DNA of 64,000 nt. It comes from Nakamurella antarctica (GTDB taxonomy: Bacteria; Actinomycetota; Actinomycetes; Mycobacteriales; Nakamurellaceae). The stretch is taken from NCBI RefSeq assembly GCF_003860405.1, contig NZ_CP034170.1:2170001-2234000 (forward strand), in the 5' to 3' direction. Below are positions 52,821-61,865 of this stretch, in pieces. Each line of letters opens with the position of its first letter. Position 1 is the stretch's first letter. The notes below the pieces were generated by a model. The model was not told where the DNA came from and did not search any database. It worked only from the letters and a program-made list of their open reading frames with translations. The translations under genes and the position numbers were made by a program.

Positions 52821-55790
52821 CTACCCGCCGCTGGAAGTAGCCGGGGCCGAGTTCGGCGCGCTGCCCACCGATGGCCCCGCTACCTCGAGGTAGTTTTGAA
52901 CCGCATCATTCAGCCTGTCCTGCGCCGCCCCAATTTCGGCAAAACTGCCCGTGGTTTTCGCCGACTCCAGAGCCTTCAGAGCGCCGTCCACCTGAACTAG
53001 AGCCTGCGCCGCGTCAGCAGAGAGCGGCTGTGTCGGGGTGGGCACCGCAGTGCTCGTTGATGTACCCATCCCAGCGCCGGCGCTGCCAGTGGCGTTGGGG
53101 TCAATGGTGCCGGGGGTCCCTGGATCCACAGTGTCGGGCACGGCAACAGGCGCGCTTGAGGCAGCCTTTTCCAGAGCAGCCTTCAGCGTGGCGCCGTAGC
53201 CAACTCTGCTGCCGAACCAGACCAGCACCATGTTCAACTGGGGGAAAGCCCGCTCACTATTGGTGCCTTTCACATAGATCGGCTCCACATACAACAGGCC
53301 CTGCTCTGTAGGTAGCGTCAACAGGTTCCCGTAGACAACGTCACTGGAGAGAGCCAGCTGGGAAATGGTTCTCGTGATCTCGTCGGTGTTTCGGAAGGCT
53401 TGCTGCACCTGCGCTGGCCCCGGCGTCTGAATCGTTGTCGGGAATTTCAGGACGGTGATTTTTCCATACGTCGCCGGGTCCGAGGATGCCGAAATGTAGG
53501 CGCCCATGAAGTCTCGCTTAAATCCGGTCAGAGCACTGGTCAATTCGAATTGCTCCCGATCCGTACCGGGAAGCTTGACTTGGAGGTAGTACGGAGGCTG
53601 CGGTGACACCACGCCCGTGTCCGCCGTCGGGTCGTTGGGAACCTGCCAGAAGTTTGACGTCTGGTAGAAGTCTGTCGGGTTGGTCACCTGATACTTGGCG
53701 ATCAGTGAGCGCTGAACCTCGAACAGATCCTGTGGGTAACGAAAGTGTGCCCGCAGGTCGTCGCTGATCGCGCTAGAGGGCGTGATAAGTCCCGGGAATA
53801 CACCCTCCCATGCCTTCAAAATCGGGTCAGTGTCGTCTACACCGTACAACGTCACCGTGCCGTCGTAAGCGTCGACCGTTGCCTTCACCGAGTTACGCAT
53901 GTAGGAGACCTGCTGGTCAGTTTGACCGAGAGCGCCACGTGCTTGCTGCGAGTTCTGGGTTGCATCGGACAGTGTGATGTTCTGCGCGTATGGGAAGTTT
54001 GCGGCTGTGGTGTAGCCGTCGACAATCCACTTGATCCGGCCATCAATGACGGCCGGGTAGGGCTTGGTATCCGTTGTCAAAAATGGTGCCGCTTCCTTGA
54101 CGCGGGCTACCGGATCTCGTTGATAGAGGATCTTTGAGTTGTCGTTAATTTCCGAAGACAACAGGAAATTGGTATCGCGGTACTGGGTAGCGAACACCAG
54201 TCGCTGGAAAAGGCTACCTAATCCCACACCGCCAGAACCGGTGTAGGTGTACGTGTCGGTCTGAGTGTCGTATTCGCGGCCACGGACTGGGGTATCCGCG
54301 CTGGGAGCCGAAGCTCCGACAATGGCATAGTCGGCGCCCAGTTGCCCGTAGTAGACCCGCGGCTGATCCACCTTGATGGCGCCTTGGTTCTCGACATCCG
54401 AAACTTGGAACTTGGGGTAGCCGTTGCCCTTCGCGGAGACAGCCTCAACGTCGCTCGCTGGCGCGGCCACGAAGCCGTTGCCGTGGGTGTAGACGAGGTG
54501 CTCATTAATCCAGTTGCTCTGGCCCTCATCGAGCCGGCTGACGTCGAGCTCCCGCACCGCCACAACGTAATCCTGCGACTTGCCGTCAACCGTGTATCGG
54601 TCGACGGAGAGCAGCTTCGAGAAGTTGTAGAAGTTACGGAGCTGCTGCAGCTGCACAAAGGTCGGAGACAGCACGTTCGGATCCAGCAACCTCGCATTCG
54701 GCAGGTCCGCCGCTTTGTTGGTGAGAACAGCCGGGTTTGCCACGACGCTGGTTTCGTAGGGGACATACTCGACTTTGTCGTCGCCAATCCCGTAGGCACT
54801 GCGGGTGGCATCGATGTTGCGCGAGATGAATTGGGATTCCAGCGTGATGGCGTTCGGGTTCACACGGACGCTCTGCAGGATCAGCGGCCATGCGCCTCCT
54901 ATGAGGACGCCGGACAAGATCAACAGGGATAGCGCGATGGCTGGCAATTTGACGGAGCGCAGAAAGGCCCCCACAAAGAAGCCGACAGCGCAGATCGCGG
55001 CAATAATCAGCAGGATCAGCTTGGCCGGTAGCACCGCGTTCACGTCGGTGTAAGAGGCGCCGGTGAACACGTCGCTGCGGTTGCTGAATAGCAGACTGTA
55101 ACGGTCATACCAGTACTGAACAGCCTTGATGAGAACGAAAGCTCCGACGAGCAGCGACAATTGCATGCTCGCAGACGCGGTGATTTTGCGCCCAGGTCCG
55201 GCAGTCCGGACACCGCCGTACAGGTACTGGACGGCCAAGACAGCGATAAAGGACATCGCAACAAGCACGAACAACCAGCCAAGAACGGTCTCGATCATTG
55301 GCAGCGTGAAAATATAGAAGCCCACATCGTTGCCGAACTCAGCGTCGACCTGGCCGAACGGCTGGCTGTTCAGCCAGAGCTGAACGACCGTCCACTGGGC
55401 TTGAGCTGAGATTCCGCAAATGAAGCCTACGAGAACGGAAACTCCGATGGTGATGAGCTTCGGTCGCGTCGAGATGATCGTCCGATAGGGGCCGAGCGGA
55501 TCTGCCTCGTCCGTCGGCACGAAAACTGGCCGAGACTTATAGGCGATGAATAGTGAGCCGAAGACAGCGGCTCCTGCCACGATGCCTGCGATCAGGAAGA
55601 GCGCCACCCGGCTGACCACCTGTGTGGTGAACACCTGGGTGAAACCGACCTCCTTGAACCACAGATAATCGACGTAAACGCCAACGAAGTTGAACCAGAT
55701 CACTACCAAGACGGCCAGCGATCCCAGCGCGATGATGGTGCGCTTGGATCGTTTGGACATGACCGGCATGTTTATCGGGGGGCGCTGCAC
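52821..55790 (-). CDS. UPF0182 family membrane protein (Rv3193c type)
   Basis: The 989-residue protein has about seven N-terminal membrane helices (residues 10-320) and a large extracytoplasmic region. A Ser/Thr/Pro/Ala-rich C-terminal tail follows. Family hallmarks include YVDYLWFKEVGFTQVF, FVYTHGNGFVAAP-like (LVYTHGNGFVAAP), VYYGQLGADYAIVG, and PFLTTDTKPYPAV. Its function is unknown although it is nearly universal in Mycobacteriales. The GTG at 55790 is used; ATGs at 55769 and 55760 are alternatives. Its place beside the PDZ-protease gene matches Rv3193c-Rv3194c. Confidence 0.93.
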   Translation of the reverse strand: MQRPPINMPVMSKRSKRTIIALGSLAVLVVIWFNFVGVYVDYLWFKEVGFTQVFTTQVVSRVALFLIAGIVAGAAVFGSLFIAYKSRPVFVPTDEADPLGPYRTIISTRPKLITIGVSVLVGFICGISAQAQWTVVQLWLNSQPFGQVDAEFGNDVGFYIFTLPMIETVLGWLFVLVAMSFIAVLAVQYLYGGVRTAGPGRKITASASMQLSLLVGAFVLIKAVQYWYDRYSLLFSNRSDVFTGASYTDVNAVLPAKLILLIIAAICAVGFFVGAFLRSVKLPAIALSLLILSGVLIGGAWPLILQSVRVNPNAITLESQFISRNIDATRSAYGIGDDKVEYVPYETSVVANPAVLTNKAADLPNARLLDPNVLSPTFVQLQQLRNFYNFSKLLSVDRYTVDGKSQDYVVAVRELDVSRLDEGQSNWINEHLVYTHGNGFVAAPASDVEAVSAKGNGYPKFQVSDVENQGAIKVDQPRVYYGQLGADYAIVGASAPSADTPVRGREYDTQTDTYTYTGSGGVGLGSLFQRLVFATQYRDTNFLLSSEINDNSKILYQRDPVARVKEAAPFLTTDTKPYPAVIDGRIKWIVDGYTTAANFPYAQNITLSDATQNSQQARGALGQTDQQVSYMRNSVKATVDAYDGTVTLYGVDDTDPILKAWEGVFPGLITPSSAISDDLRAHFRYPQDLFEVQRSLIAKYQVTNPTDFYQTSNFWQVPNDPTADTGVVSPQPPYYLQVKLPGTDREQFELTSALTGFKRDFMGAYISASSDPATYGKITVLKFPTTIQTPGPAQVQQAFRNTDEITRTISQLALSSDVVYGNLLTLPTEQGLLYVEPIYVKGTNSERAFPQLNMVLVWFGSRVGYGATLKAALEKAASSAPVAVPDTVDPGTPGTIDPNATGSAGAGMGTSTSTAVPTPTQPLSADAAQALVQVDGALKALESAKTTGSFAEIGAAQDRLNDAVQNYLEVAGPSVGSAPNSAPATSSGG

Positions 55791-56031
55791 AGAGAACTCC
55801 AGACGTTGTTTTTCGCTCTCGCGTCTGGCGAACGTTCACCAGCGCGGCTTTTTCCGGTGAAAAGCAAAATCGCCACACCGGACCTCTCCAGCTAACTGTA
55901 GAAGATCGACCAAGGTTCCACTGCAGGAGCTTTCCGCACCACCTGAGGCCAAAGCGTTACCTTCCCCCTCCAGCAATGAGTGGTGGGTCACCTAGTCGTG
56001 TCGTCGGCGCCGCCCGTGGCACGATCTGATC

Positions 56032-56571
56032 ATGACCGAATCCGGCGAACACCCCCCTGTCCCCGCCTTCCTGGAAGACCCATTGCTGGCCACAGCGGTG
56101 ACCGAGGCAGAGCAGTTCGCCGCCGGCGCGGGCTGGGACCGACCGGCGCAACTCTTCGCCCTGGTGGCCACCGCCGAGTTGTTGGCCGACCAGCCGGACA
56201 TGGCGGGACACTTGGACGCGACATCCCACTACACCCCGATCGCGCAGGAAGAGCTGCCTGAAGGCGAACTCAGCGAAGCGCTGGCGAATATCGCCTGGCC
56301 TGCTGCGGTGGTGGGTTGCATTGTGGTGCAGGAGATCGTCGTGCTCCCGCCCTCCGCCGAAGGAGAGCTCTCCCAGGACGCGACGGAAGCGGCCGAACAG
56401 GCTGCCGCGCACCCTGAACGCACTGAAGCCAGGCTTGCGGTGGGTGTTTTGCGTTCGGGGGGTGCTGCCTGCCTGATGCGTCTGCGAGGCGAGCACGAAG
56501 AAACTCCCCTGCGTGGCGCCGATTTAGCCCCCAACCTGGTCGAGGCGCTGAGCCTGACCTTCGAGGACTAA
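56032..56571 (+). CDS. PPA1309 family protein
   Basis: A 179-residue soluble protein with PAFLEDPLLATAVTEAEQF, GWDRPAQLFALVATAELLA, PEGELSEALANIAWPAAVVGC and GGAACLMRLRGE, the pattern of the actinobacterial PPA1309 family. It is divergent from UPF0182 and convergent with the PDZ protease, a common neighbourhood. Function unknown. Confidence 0.82.
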   Translation: MTESGEHPPVPAFLEDPLLATAVTEAEQFAAGAGWDRPAQLFALVATAELLADQPDMAGHLDATSHYTPIAQEELPEGELSEALANIAWPAAVVGCIVVQEIVVLPPSAEGELSQDATEAAEQAAAHPERTEARLAVGVLRSGGAACLMRLRGEHEETPLRGADLAPNLVEALSLTFED

Positions 56572-56581
56572 CGCCGCAACA

Positions 56582-57673
56582 TCAGCACCCGGGCGGGGTT
56601 TCGCCCTTGCTGATGAGGTCTAGAGCTGTGGTCGCATCGGTCAGCTTCGCCACCTTGACCAACTGCAACCCGCTGGGGACGCGGGTCAATGCCTCGGTGC
56701 AATTATCGGCTGGGACGAGAAATATCGTCGCGCCGACATCTTTGGCCGCAATCATCTTCATCAAAATGCCGCCAATAGGACCGACAACCCCGCTGGTATC
56801 GATGGTTCCAGTGCCAGCGATGTAATGGCCAGAAGTGAGGTCACCGCTGGTGAGGCGATCGATGATGCCGAGCGTGAACATCAGACCAGCCGAGGGACCT
56901 CCAATATCGGACTTGGCGAGGGAGTTGCTGATGGTAAAAGGGGCCACCGGCCGCATTTGCGGGACAATCCCGAGGAAACCCCGTCCTGACTCGGCGGCTG
57001 GATCTGGGTTTTTCCCCAACGTCACTTTCAGATCTTTCTGTGCTGCTGAACCCCCAGGAGCGGCCCGCAGTACAGTCACCGTCACCACCTGGCCCGGGGT
57101 CGTGTTGGCTAAGGCCGCTTGGAGCGCCGCGCTGTCCGCCACCTGAACGCCATCGACAGCCACCACCTGATCCTGCGGGTCCAACACGTCGTAGCTCGGC
57201 GAATTGTCGGCGATGGTACCGACGTAGATAACCTGCGGGTATTTCAGGTAGGTCAGGGCAGCAATTTCTGAACTATTTTGCGACTCCTTGAAGCTCTTCG
57301 CATTCTCTTCCTTCACCTGCTCAGTGGTCTGACCTGGAGGGTAAACCTCCTCGCGCGGCACCAACGCGGAATTGCCGCTGGCCCACAACCCAAGAGCGCC
57401 GAAAAGCGTCATGCCGTCAGTTACCGACACCGTCGTCATATTGAGATGGCTTCCGTCACCGAAGTTTTCGTTCACTGCTGGCGGAATGTCCTCGCCCGCG
57501 AACGTGTAGATCGGAGCGCCGTCGTAGGTTCCCAAAGTGTTGATGGTGACGCCCGGCCCCAGCGCAACGTACGGAATGCTGACCGTGGAACCCGCTACGA
57601 CTAGCACCCCCGTGAGGACGAGACCAATGCTTAACGTGCGGCCGCGAACACTCAGCGACTTAAACCAGGACAT
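56582..57673 (-). CDS. PDZ-domain Lon-like serine protease (YlbL/Rv3194c type)
   Basis: One N-terminal membrane helix (about residues 12-32) anchors an extracytoplasmic PDZ domain (about 135-225; DVLDPQDQVVAVDGVQVAD). A Lon-type (S16) protease domain follows. The catalytic Ser is in DIGGPSAGLMF and the Lys in GGILMKMIAAKDVG, giving the Ser-Lys dyad. The ATG at 57673 gives 363 residues and a normal start (MSWFKSLSVRGR); the frame's opening at 58024 is a shadow extension. Confidence 0.92.
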   Translation of the reverse strand: MSWFKSLSVRGRTLSIGLVLTGVLVVAGSTVSIPYVALGPGVTINTLGTYDGAPIYTFAGEDIPPAVNENFGDGSHLNMTTVSVTDGMTLFGALGLWASGNSALVPREEVYPPGQTTEQVKEENAKSFKESQNSSEIAALTYLKYPQVIYVGTIADNSPSYDVLDPQDQVVAVDGVQVADSAALQAALANTTPGQVVTVTVLRAAPGGSAAQKDLKVTLGKNPDPAAESGRGFLGIVPQMRPVAPFTISNSLAKSDIGGPSAGLMFTLGIIDRLTSGDLTSGHYIAGTGTIDTSGVVGPIGGILMKMIAAKDVGATIFLVPADNCTEALTRVPSGLQLVKVAKLTDATTALDLISKGETPPGC

Positions 57674-57796
57674 GGAAACCAACCCTAGGCGGCTCAGATG
57701 AGTTTTGTATCCACAGCACCCGGGAGGGCGAGTGATGCCGGCGCACTCGAGTAGTCCCACAACATTTCTTGGGTAACAGTGAGTACCTTTGAACCC

Positions 57797-59251
57797 ATGA
57801 CGAACTTCCCCTTCGGTTTCGGGTTGCCAGCTGATGATTCCGGTAACGACAACAACAATCGTGAAGGTCAACCGGATCCCGCAGCAAGCGGCTTCGACAT
57901 GACCCAACTCGGAGCGATGCTGTCGCAGCTTGGCGCGATGATGTCGTCGGCGACACCTTCGGCCGGCCCGGTCAACTACGACCTGGCCAAGCAGATGGCA
58001 ATGCAGGCACTCCCCAACAACCATCCGGTTTCATCGGTGGATCTCGCTGCCGTGCGTGATGCGGTTGCGCTGGCCGAAGTGTGGCTCGATGGGGCCACCA
58101 GCTTTCCAGCTGGCGCGCACAAGGTGACGGCGTGGACCCCCAAGGAGTGGGTAGAAGCAACCATGCCGGTCTGGCAAGAATTATGCTCCCCCATTGCCGA
58201 CCGGATGGGCGGGGCCATGTTGGAGGGCCTCCCCGAGGAAGCGAAGGCACAAGCGGGCCCGATGATGGCGATGCTGGGGTCTGTTGGCGGAATGGCCTTT
58301 GGCTCACACCTTGGCCAAGCGCTCGCCCAGCTCGCCAGCGAGGTGCTGACCTCCACCGATATCGGACTACCGATGGGCCCGGCCGGCACTGCCGTGCTGC
58401 TTCCCCGTGCGCTCGCCGAGTTCGGCACCAGTCTTGGAATCGACTCTGATCAAGCCCGGCTATTCATGGCTGCTCGGGAAGCTGCCCATCAGCGTCTCTA
58501 TGCGAGCGTTCCCTGGCTGCGAAAAGCTGTAATTGCCACCATCGCTCAATACGCCGCAACCATCACGGTCGACTTTTCTGCCGCTGAAGGACTTGCCGCA
58601 AACTTCAACCCAGCAGACATGGCCGCTATCGAGCAGTCCCTGAACCAGGGAATGTTCTCGGCGGTCAGTACCCCGGAACAAGAATGGGTGTTGGGCAAAT
58701 TAGAGACGATGCTGGCGCTGGTCGAGGGTTGGGTCGACACCGTTGTGAGTGATGCGGTAGGAGACCGCCTTCCTACCGCATCGGCGCTGAGCGAAACGCT
58801 TCGCCGTCGCCGGGCCACAGGTGGACCGGCCGAGCAAACCTTTGCCAGCCTGATTGGGATGGAGTTGCGTCCTCGGCGTCTGCGGGCTGCTGCGCAGCTG
58901 TGGCGCAGCCTCGGTGAATCCAGGGGCATCGATGGCCGCGACACACTGTGGTCGGATCCTGACCTACTTCCCACCAGCGCTGACTTAGATGACCCTCAAG
59001 CGTTCGTTGCCACGGATAAACAGTTCAACGAGTTACTGAGCAGCCTCGAGGGGCTCGGGACAGACCTCGGAGACGGAGCCACAACCACTGATCCATCTCC
59101 GCTGACGTTTGAAGCATCATCCACCGCAGAGTCGACGGATCGCCCCGTTTCCGATTCCCCGGACTCTCCCGGAGCCATGCCAGACGGAGCCATGCCAGAC
59201 GGAGCCATGGACGAAGACGGCCCCCAGACACCCGATCAGACGTCGCGGTAA
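57797..59251 (+). CDS. DUF2342-type protein (Rv3195 type; annotated as zinc-dependent metalloprotease)
   Basis: The protein starts with a Gly/Asn/Gln-rich segment, then conserved stretches LTSTDIGLPMGPAGTAVLLP, REAAHQRLYASVPWLRKAV, EGWVDTVVSDAVGDRLP and AAQLWRSLGE. This is the DUF2342 family, found beside Rv3194c in mycobacteria. I see no HExxH. The C-terminus has a three-fold repeat of GAMPD coded by GGAGCCATGCCAGAC units (about 59178-59214). Starts at 57797 (ATG) and 57779 (GTG) are possible. Confidence 0.88.
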   Translation: MTNFPFGFGLPADDSGNDNNNREGQPDPAASGFDMTQLGAMLSQLGAMMSSATPSAGPVNYDLAKQMAMQALPNNHPVSSVDLAAVRDAVALAEVWLDGATSFPAGAHKVTAWTPKEWVEATMPVWQELCSPIADRMGGAMLEGLPEEAKAQAGPMMAMLGSVGGMAFGSHLGQALAQLASEVLTSTDIGLPMGPAGTAVLLPRALAEFGTSLGIDSDQARLFMAAREAAHQRLYASVPWLRKAVIATIAQYAATITVDFSAAEGLAANFNPADMAAIEQSLNQGMFSAVSTPEQEWVLGKLETMLALVEGWVDTVVSDAVGDRLPTASALSETLRRRRATGGPAEQTFASLIGMELRPRRLRAAAQLWRSLGESRGIDGRDTLWSDPDLLPTSADLDDPQAFVATDKQFNELLSSLEGLGTDLGDGATTTDPSPLTFEASSTAESTDRPVSDSPDSPGAMPDGAMPDGAMDEDGPQTPDQTSR

Positions 59252-59260
59252 ATTCCACAA

Positions 59261-59299
59261 AAAAGAGCCGACCCCAGGCTCACTGGGGCGGGCGCTTTT
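59261..59299. terminator. Bidirectional terminator between convergent genes
   Basis: An imperfect GC-rich stem (GAGCCGACCCCAG / CTGGGGCGGGCGC) is flanked by an A-run on the left and TTTT on the right, so it can serve both the DUF2342 gene and the aldo/keto reductase gene. Confidence 0.75.
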
Positions 59300-59310
59300 C
59301 AGCGAAAGAT

Positions 59311-60336
59311 TCAAGACTTGCTGGAGTTGCTCCAGAGGTTAATACCAGCCTCGACCGCGAATTCGTCGATCCGGGCAAGCTCGGATTCAGAGAACGTGAG
59401 CTTGTCAATAGCGGCCACGTTGTCCTCTAACTGCTTCACCGATGATGCCCCCACCAAAACCGAGGTGACCCTGTCATCACGTAACGCCCAGGCGAGAGCC
59501 ATTTGGGCCAAGCTTTGACCGCGACCAGCAGCGACATCATTGAGTCCGCGAATCTTGGTGAGGTTTTCCGGGGTCAACAAGTCTTGCGATAAAGACGACG
59601 GCCTAGCTGCCCGCGAATCGGCTGGGATCCCATTGAGGTAGCGCGAGGTAAGCATTCCTTGGGCTAATGGCGAAAAAGCAATGCACCCAACGCCGAGCTC
59701 GCCTACGGCATTCAACAGCTCTGGTTCAATCCACCGGTTCAGCATCGAATACGAAGGTTGGTGGATCAGCAGCGGCGTTCCCATTTCCGACAGGATCTTC
59801 GCGGCTTCGATGGTCCGTTCTGCGGAGTAGGAAGAGATACCTGCGTAGAGGGCCCGGCCGGACGTCACCGCTGTGTGCAATGCACCCATCGTCTCCTCCA
59901 GCGGTGTCTCCGGATCGAAACGGTGGGAATAAAAGATATCGACATAGTCGAGGCCCATCCGCTCCAGCGACTGATCCAGGCTGGCTAGTAGATACTTCCG
60001 TGAACCCCAGTTCCCATACGGACCCGGCCACATGTCATAGCCAGCCTTCGAGGAGATCACCAATTCGTCACGAAGCCCGGCGAAGAGCGTCTTCATGTGC
60101 CGCCCGAAGTTGGTCTCAGAACTGCCGTAGGGCGGTCCGTAATTGTTGGCTAGATCGAAATGCGTAACGCCCAGATCGAAGGCGCGGGTCAGAATCTCAC
60201 CCTGGGTGTGCAAGCTATCCGTGTCGCCGAAGTTATGCCAGAGACCAAGGGAAACGGCTGGTAGCTTCAGTCCGCTCCGTCCTACTCGGCGAAAGGTCAT
60301 GCTGTCGTATCTATGTGGGTCACAGTGGTAGGCCAT
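59311..60336 (-). CDS. Aldo/keto reductase (YghZ/glyceraldehyde-3-phosphate reductase type)
   Basis: A 341-residue NADPH-dependent oxidoreductase with the TIM-barrel motifs VTHFDLANNYGPPYG (catalytic Asp and Tyr), ISSKAGYDMWPGPYG (Lys), FYSHRFDPETPLEETMGAL (His) and LVGASSVKQLEDN (cofactor binding). The start MAYHCDPHRYDSMTFRRVG matches E. coli YghZ-like enzymes, which reduce L-glyceraldehyde 3-phosphate and methylglyoxal. The true substrate is not known here. Confidence 0.9.
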   Translation of the reverse strand: MAYHCDPHRYDSMTFRRVGRSGLKLPAVSLGLWHNFGDTDSLHTQGEILTRAFDLGVTHFDLANNYGPPYGSSETNFGRHMKTLFAGLRDELVISSKAGYDMWPGPYGNWGSRKYLLASLDQSLERMGLDYVDIFYSHRFDPETPLEETMGALHTAVTSGRALYAGISSYSAERTIEAAKILSEMGTPLLIHQPSYSMLNRWIEPELLNAVGELGVGCIAFSPLAQGMLTSRYLNGIPADSRAARPSSLSQDLLTPENLTKIRGLNDVAAGRGQSLAQMALAWALRDDRVTSVLVGASSVKQLEDNVAAIDKLTFSESELARIDEFAVEAGINLWSNSSKS

Positions 60337-60408
60337 AGAGCTATTGTGTCAGCCCTGTTGCCCCAGCTAGCTGACGGGAACCTCTCAGCGCCGCTCAGCG
60401 AGCAGATT

Positions 60409-61071
60409 TCACCACAAGGACGGCTCATTGTTGTTTAATAGCAAACCATTTCGGTTCACCCCCGGCCTGGTGTGCGGGTTGGGGACGCGAACGGGTGGCT
60501 CCGGAAACCGCTCGCTTTTCGGACGTGTTGGGGCATCGACGAGATGCGCTGCACTGAATCCCTCCAGATAGCCCTGCGCTTTTGCCGCATCGGAAAAGGC
60601 ACCAAGGAGAGCTACAAATCTTGGGCCGTGGCCCGGTTCCAGAAGGTGCGCGAGTTCGTGTAACAACACGAAGTCCACGACGTAAGCAGGCATCATTTTG
60701 AGGCGGTGAGACAACCGAATCGTGCCGTCATCCGGAGTGCAAGATCCCCATCTCTGCTGTTGGTTCTGGACCCAGCGGACCGAAACGGGCCGGGCGAGGC
60801 CGGAGAGGAACTGCGCCGACAATTGACGCGCTCGCTCCACCAAGGCCGAGTCCGACCCGAGAGCACCGGCGCCCTTGCGACTATCGGATGCATCGAGCCG
60901 CCTCACCATCTCGCCCACCCAGTGAACTTCCTCGTCGTCGCTCAGGCCCTCCGGGATGAAGACAATGGTGCGCTGACCCTCCCGGCGCGCCGAAACGGTG
61001 CGCCTTCGCTTGGAGCTCCGACGAATCTCCACCTGCTGATCCGCACCAGCTCGTAACGCCGACGCTGTCAT
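60409..61071 (-). CDS. YgjP-like (M48 clan) metallopeptidase
   Basis: The zinc-binding motif HELAH lies in VVDFVLLHELAHLLEPGHG, with VRWVQNQQQRWGSCTPDDGTI upstream, the hallmark of the YgjP/DUF45 family. Two adjacent ATGs follow GGGAGG: that at 61071 has the better spacing (6 nt), that at 61074 is possible. The C-terminal tail is Pro/Arg-rich. It lies 72 nt upstream of the aldo/keto reductase start in the same direction. Substrates of the family are unknown. Confidence 0.87.
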   Translation of the reverse strand: MTASALRAGADQQVEIRRSSKRRRTVSARREGQRTIVFIPEGLSDDEEVHWVGEMVRRLDASDSRKGAGALGSDSALVERARQLSAQFLSGLARPVSVRWVQNQQQRWGSCTPDDGTIRLSHRLKMMPAYVVDFVLLHELAHLLEPGHGPRFVALLGAFSDAAKAQGYLEGFSAAHLVDAPTRPKSERFPEPPVRVPNPHTRPGVNRNGLLLNNNEPSLW

Positions 61072-61559
61072 CATTTTCCTCCCTGGGATCTGGTCCGACA
61101 TAGCTGCCTTCGCCAGCCGCTGACGGGCGTTGCCACATCGTCACTGACCTAGTGAATTAAGCGTAGGACCGACCACCGACAGCGTCGGCTCCTACTACAT
61201 CTGCGCTGCTCGTAGGCTGATTCCCGGTAGAAAACTGCTCGCATCGCCGATGCGTTAATCCCCACGGCGGAGCGCCGCAATCAACCACACACTCGCCGAA
61301 CGACGGTTCCCTCCCCCGTGCTCATCACCTCTGTCACGTGTCGTGTCAGTGCCGGTCCAGATGCGGGGCCCGCAGTCGGAAATCTGCCTTCTTCCCAGCT
61401 GCCGTGGCCACAGTCTGAGACCGTCAAAGTGTCGGATTGGGACCGCAATACAGCAAGGTGTCGGGCCGTCGCGGTAGCGTGACGGGGAATTCCGAGCACA
61501 AACTCGGGTACCACGACCGGTGACTGCATCGGTCGGACGTTCTCATGGGAGGCAACAAC
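61072..61559. other. Intergenic region between divergent genes
   Basis: About 490 bp with no supportable gene. A GTAGGA-CCGAC / GTCGG-CTCCTAC hairpin lies at about 61163-61195. Promoters for both neighbours are expected here but not clearly visible. Confidence 0.5.
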
Positions 61560-61718
61560 ATGGCACAGACCTATAACGGTTACTGCGTGAAGTGCAAAGA
61601 AAAGCGTGATTTCGAGGGCGAAGCCGTCGAGACCAATGGTCGCCGGATGGCCAAGGGGATCTGCCCTGTCTGCGGTACCAAAATGAACCGCATCCTGGGC
61701 AAGGAAAAGACTGAATAG
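61560..61718 (+). CDS. DUF5679 zinc-ribbon protein
   Basis: A 52-residue protein with two CxxC pairs (YCVKCKEK and ICPVCGTK) and a basic tail, matching DUF5679. GGGAGG lies 7 nt before the ATG. In M. tuberculosis a gene of this kind (Rv3196A region) lies between the Rv3196 and Rv3197 homologues' neighbourhood, in agreement with the synteny here. Function unknown. Confidence 0.85.
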   Translation: MAQTYNGYCVKCKEKRDFEGEAVETNGRRMAKGICPVCGTKMNRILGKEKTE

Positions 61719-61865
61719 CTGATTCGTCTCCGCTCGCACCCCAGGCTGGGCTGCGCGCGATGATCGACGATGCGGCGCCGGTGTGTCCTATCAGGCCAGC
61801 CCGATGTGGACAACTCCGGCGCCGCGCTTCGCCCTGTGTCAGTCTCTGGACAAGGGGGAAACACC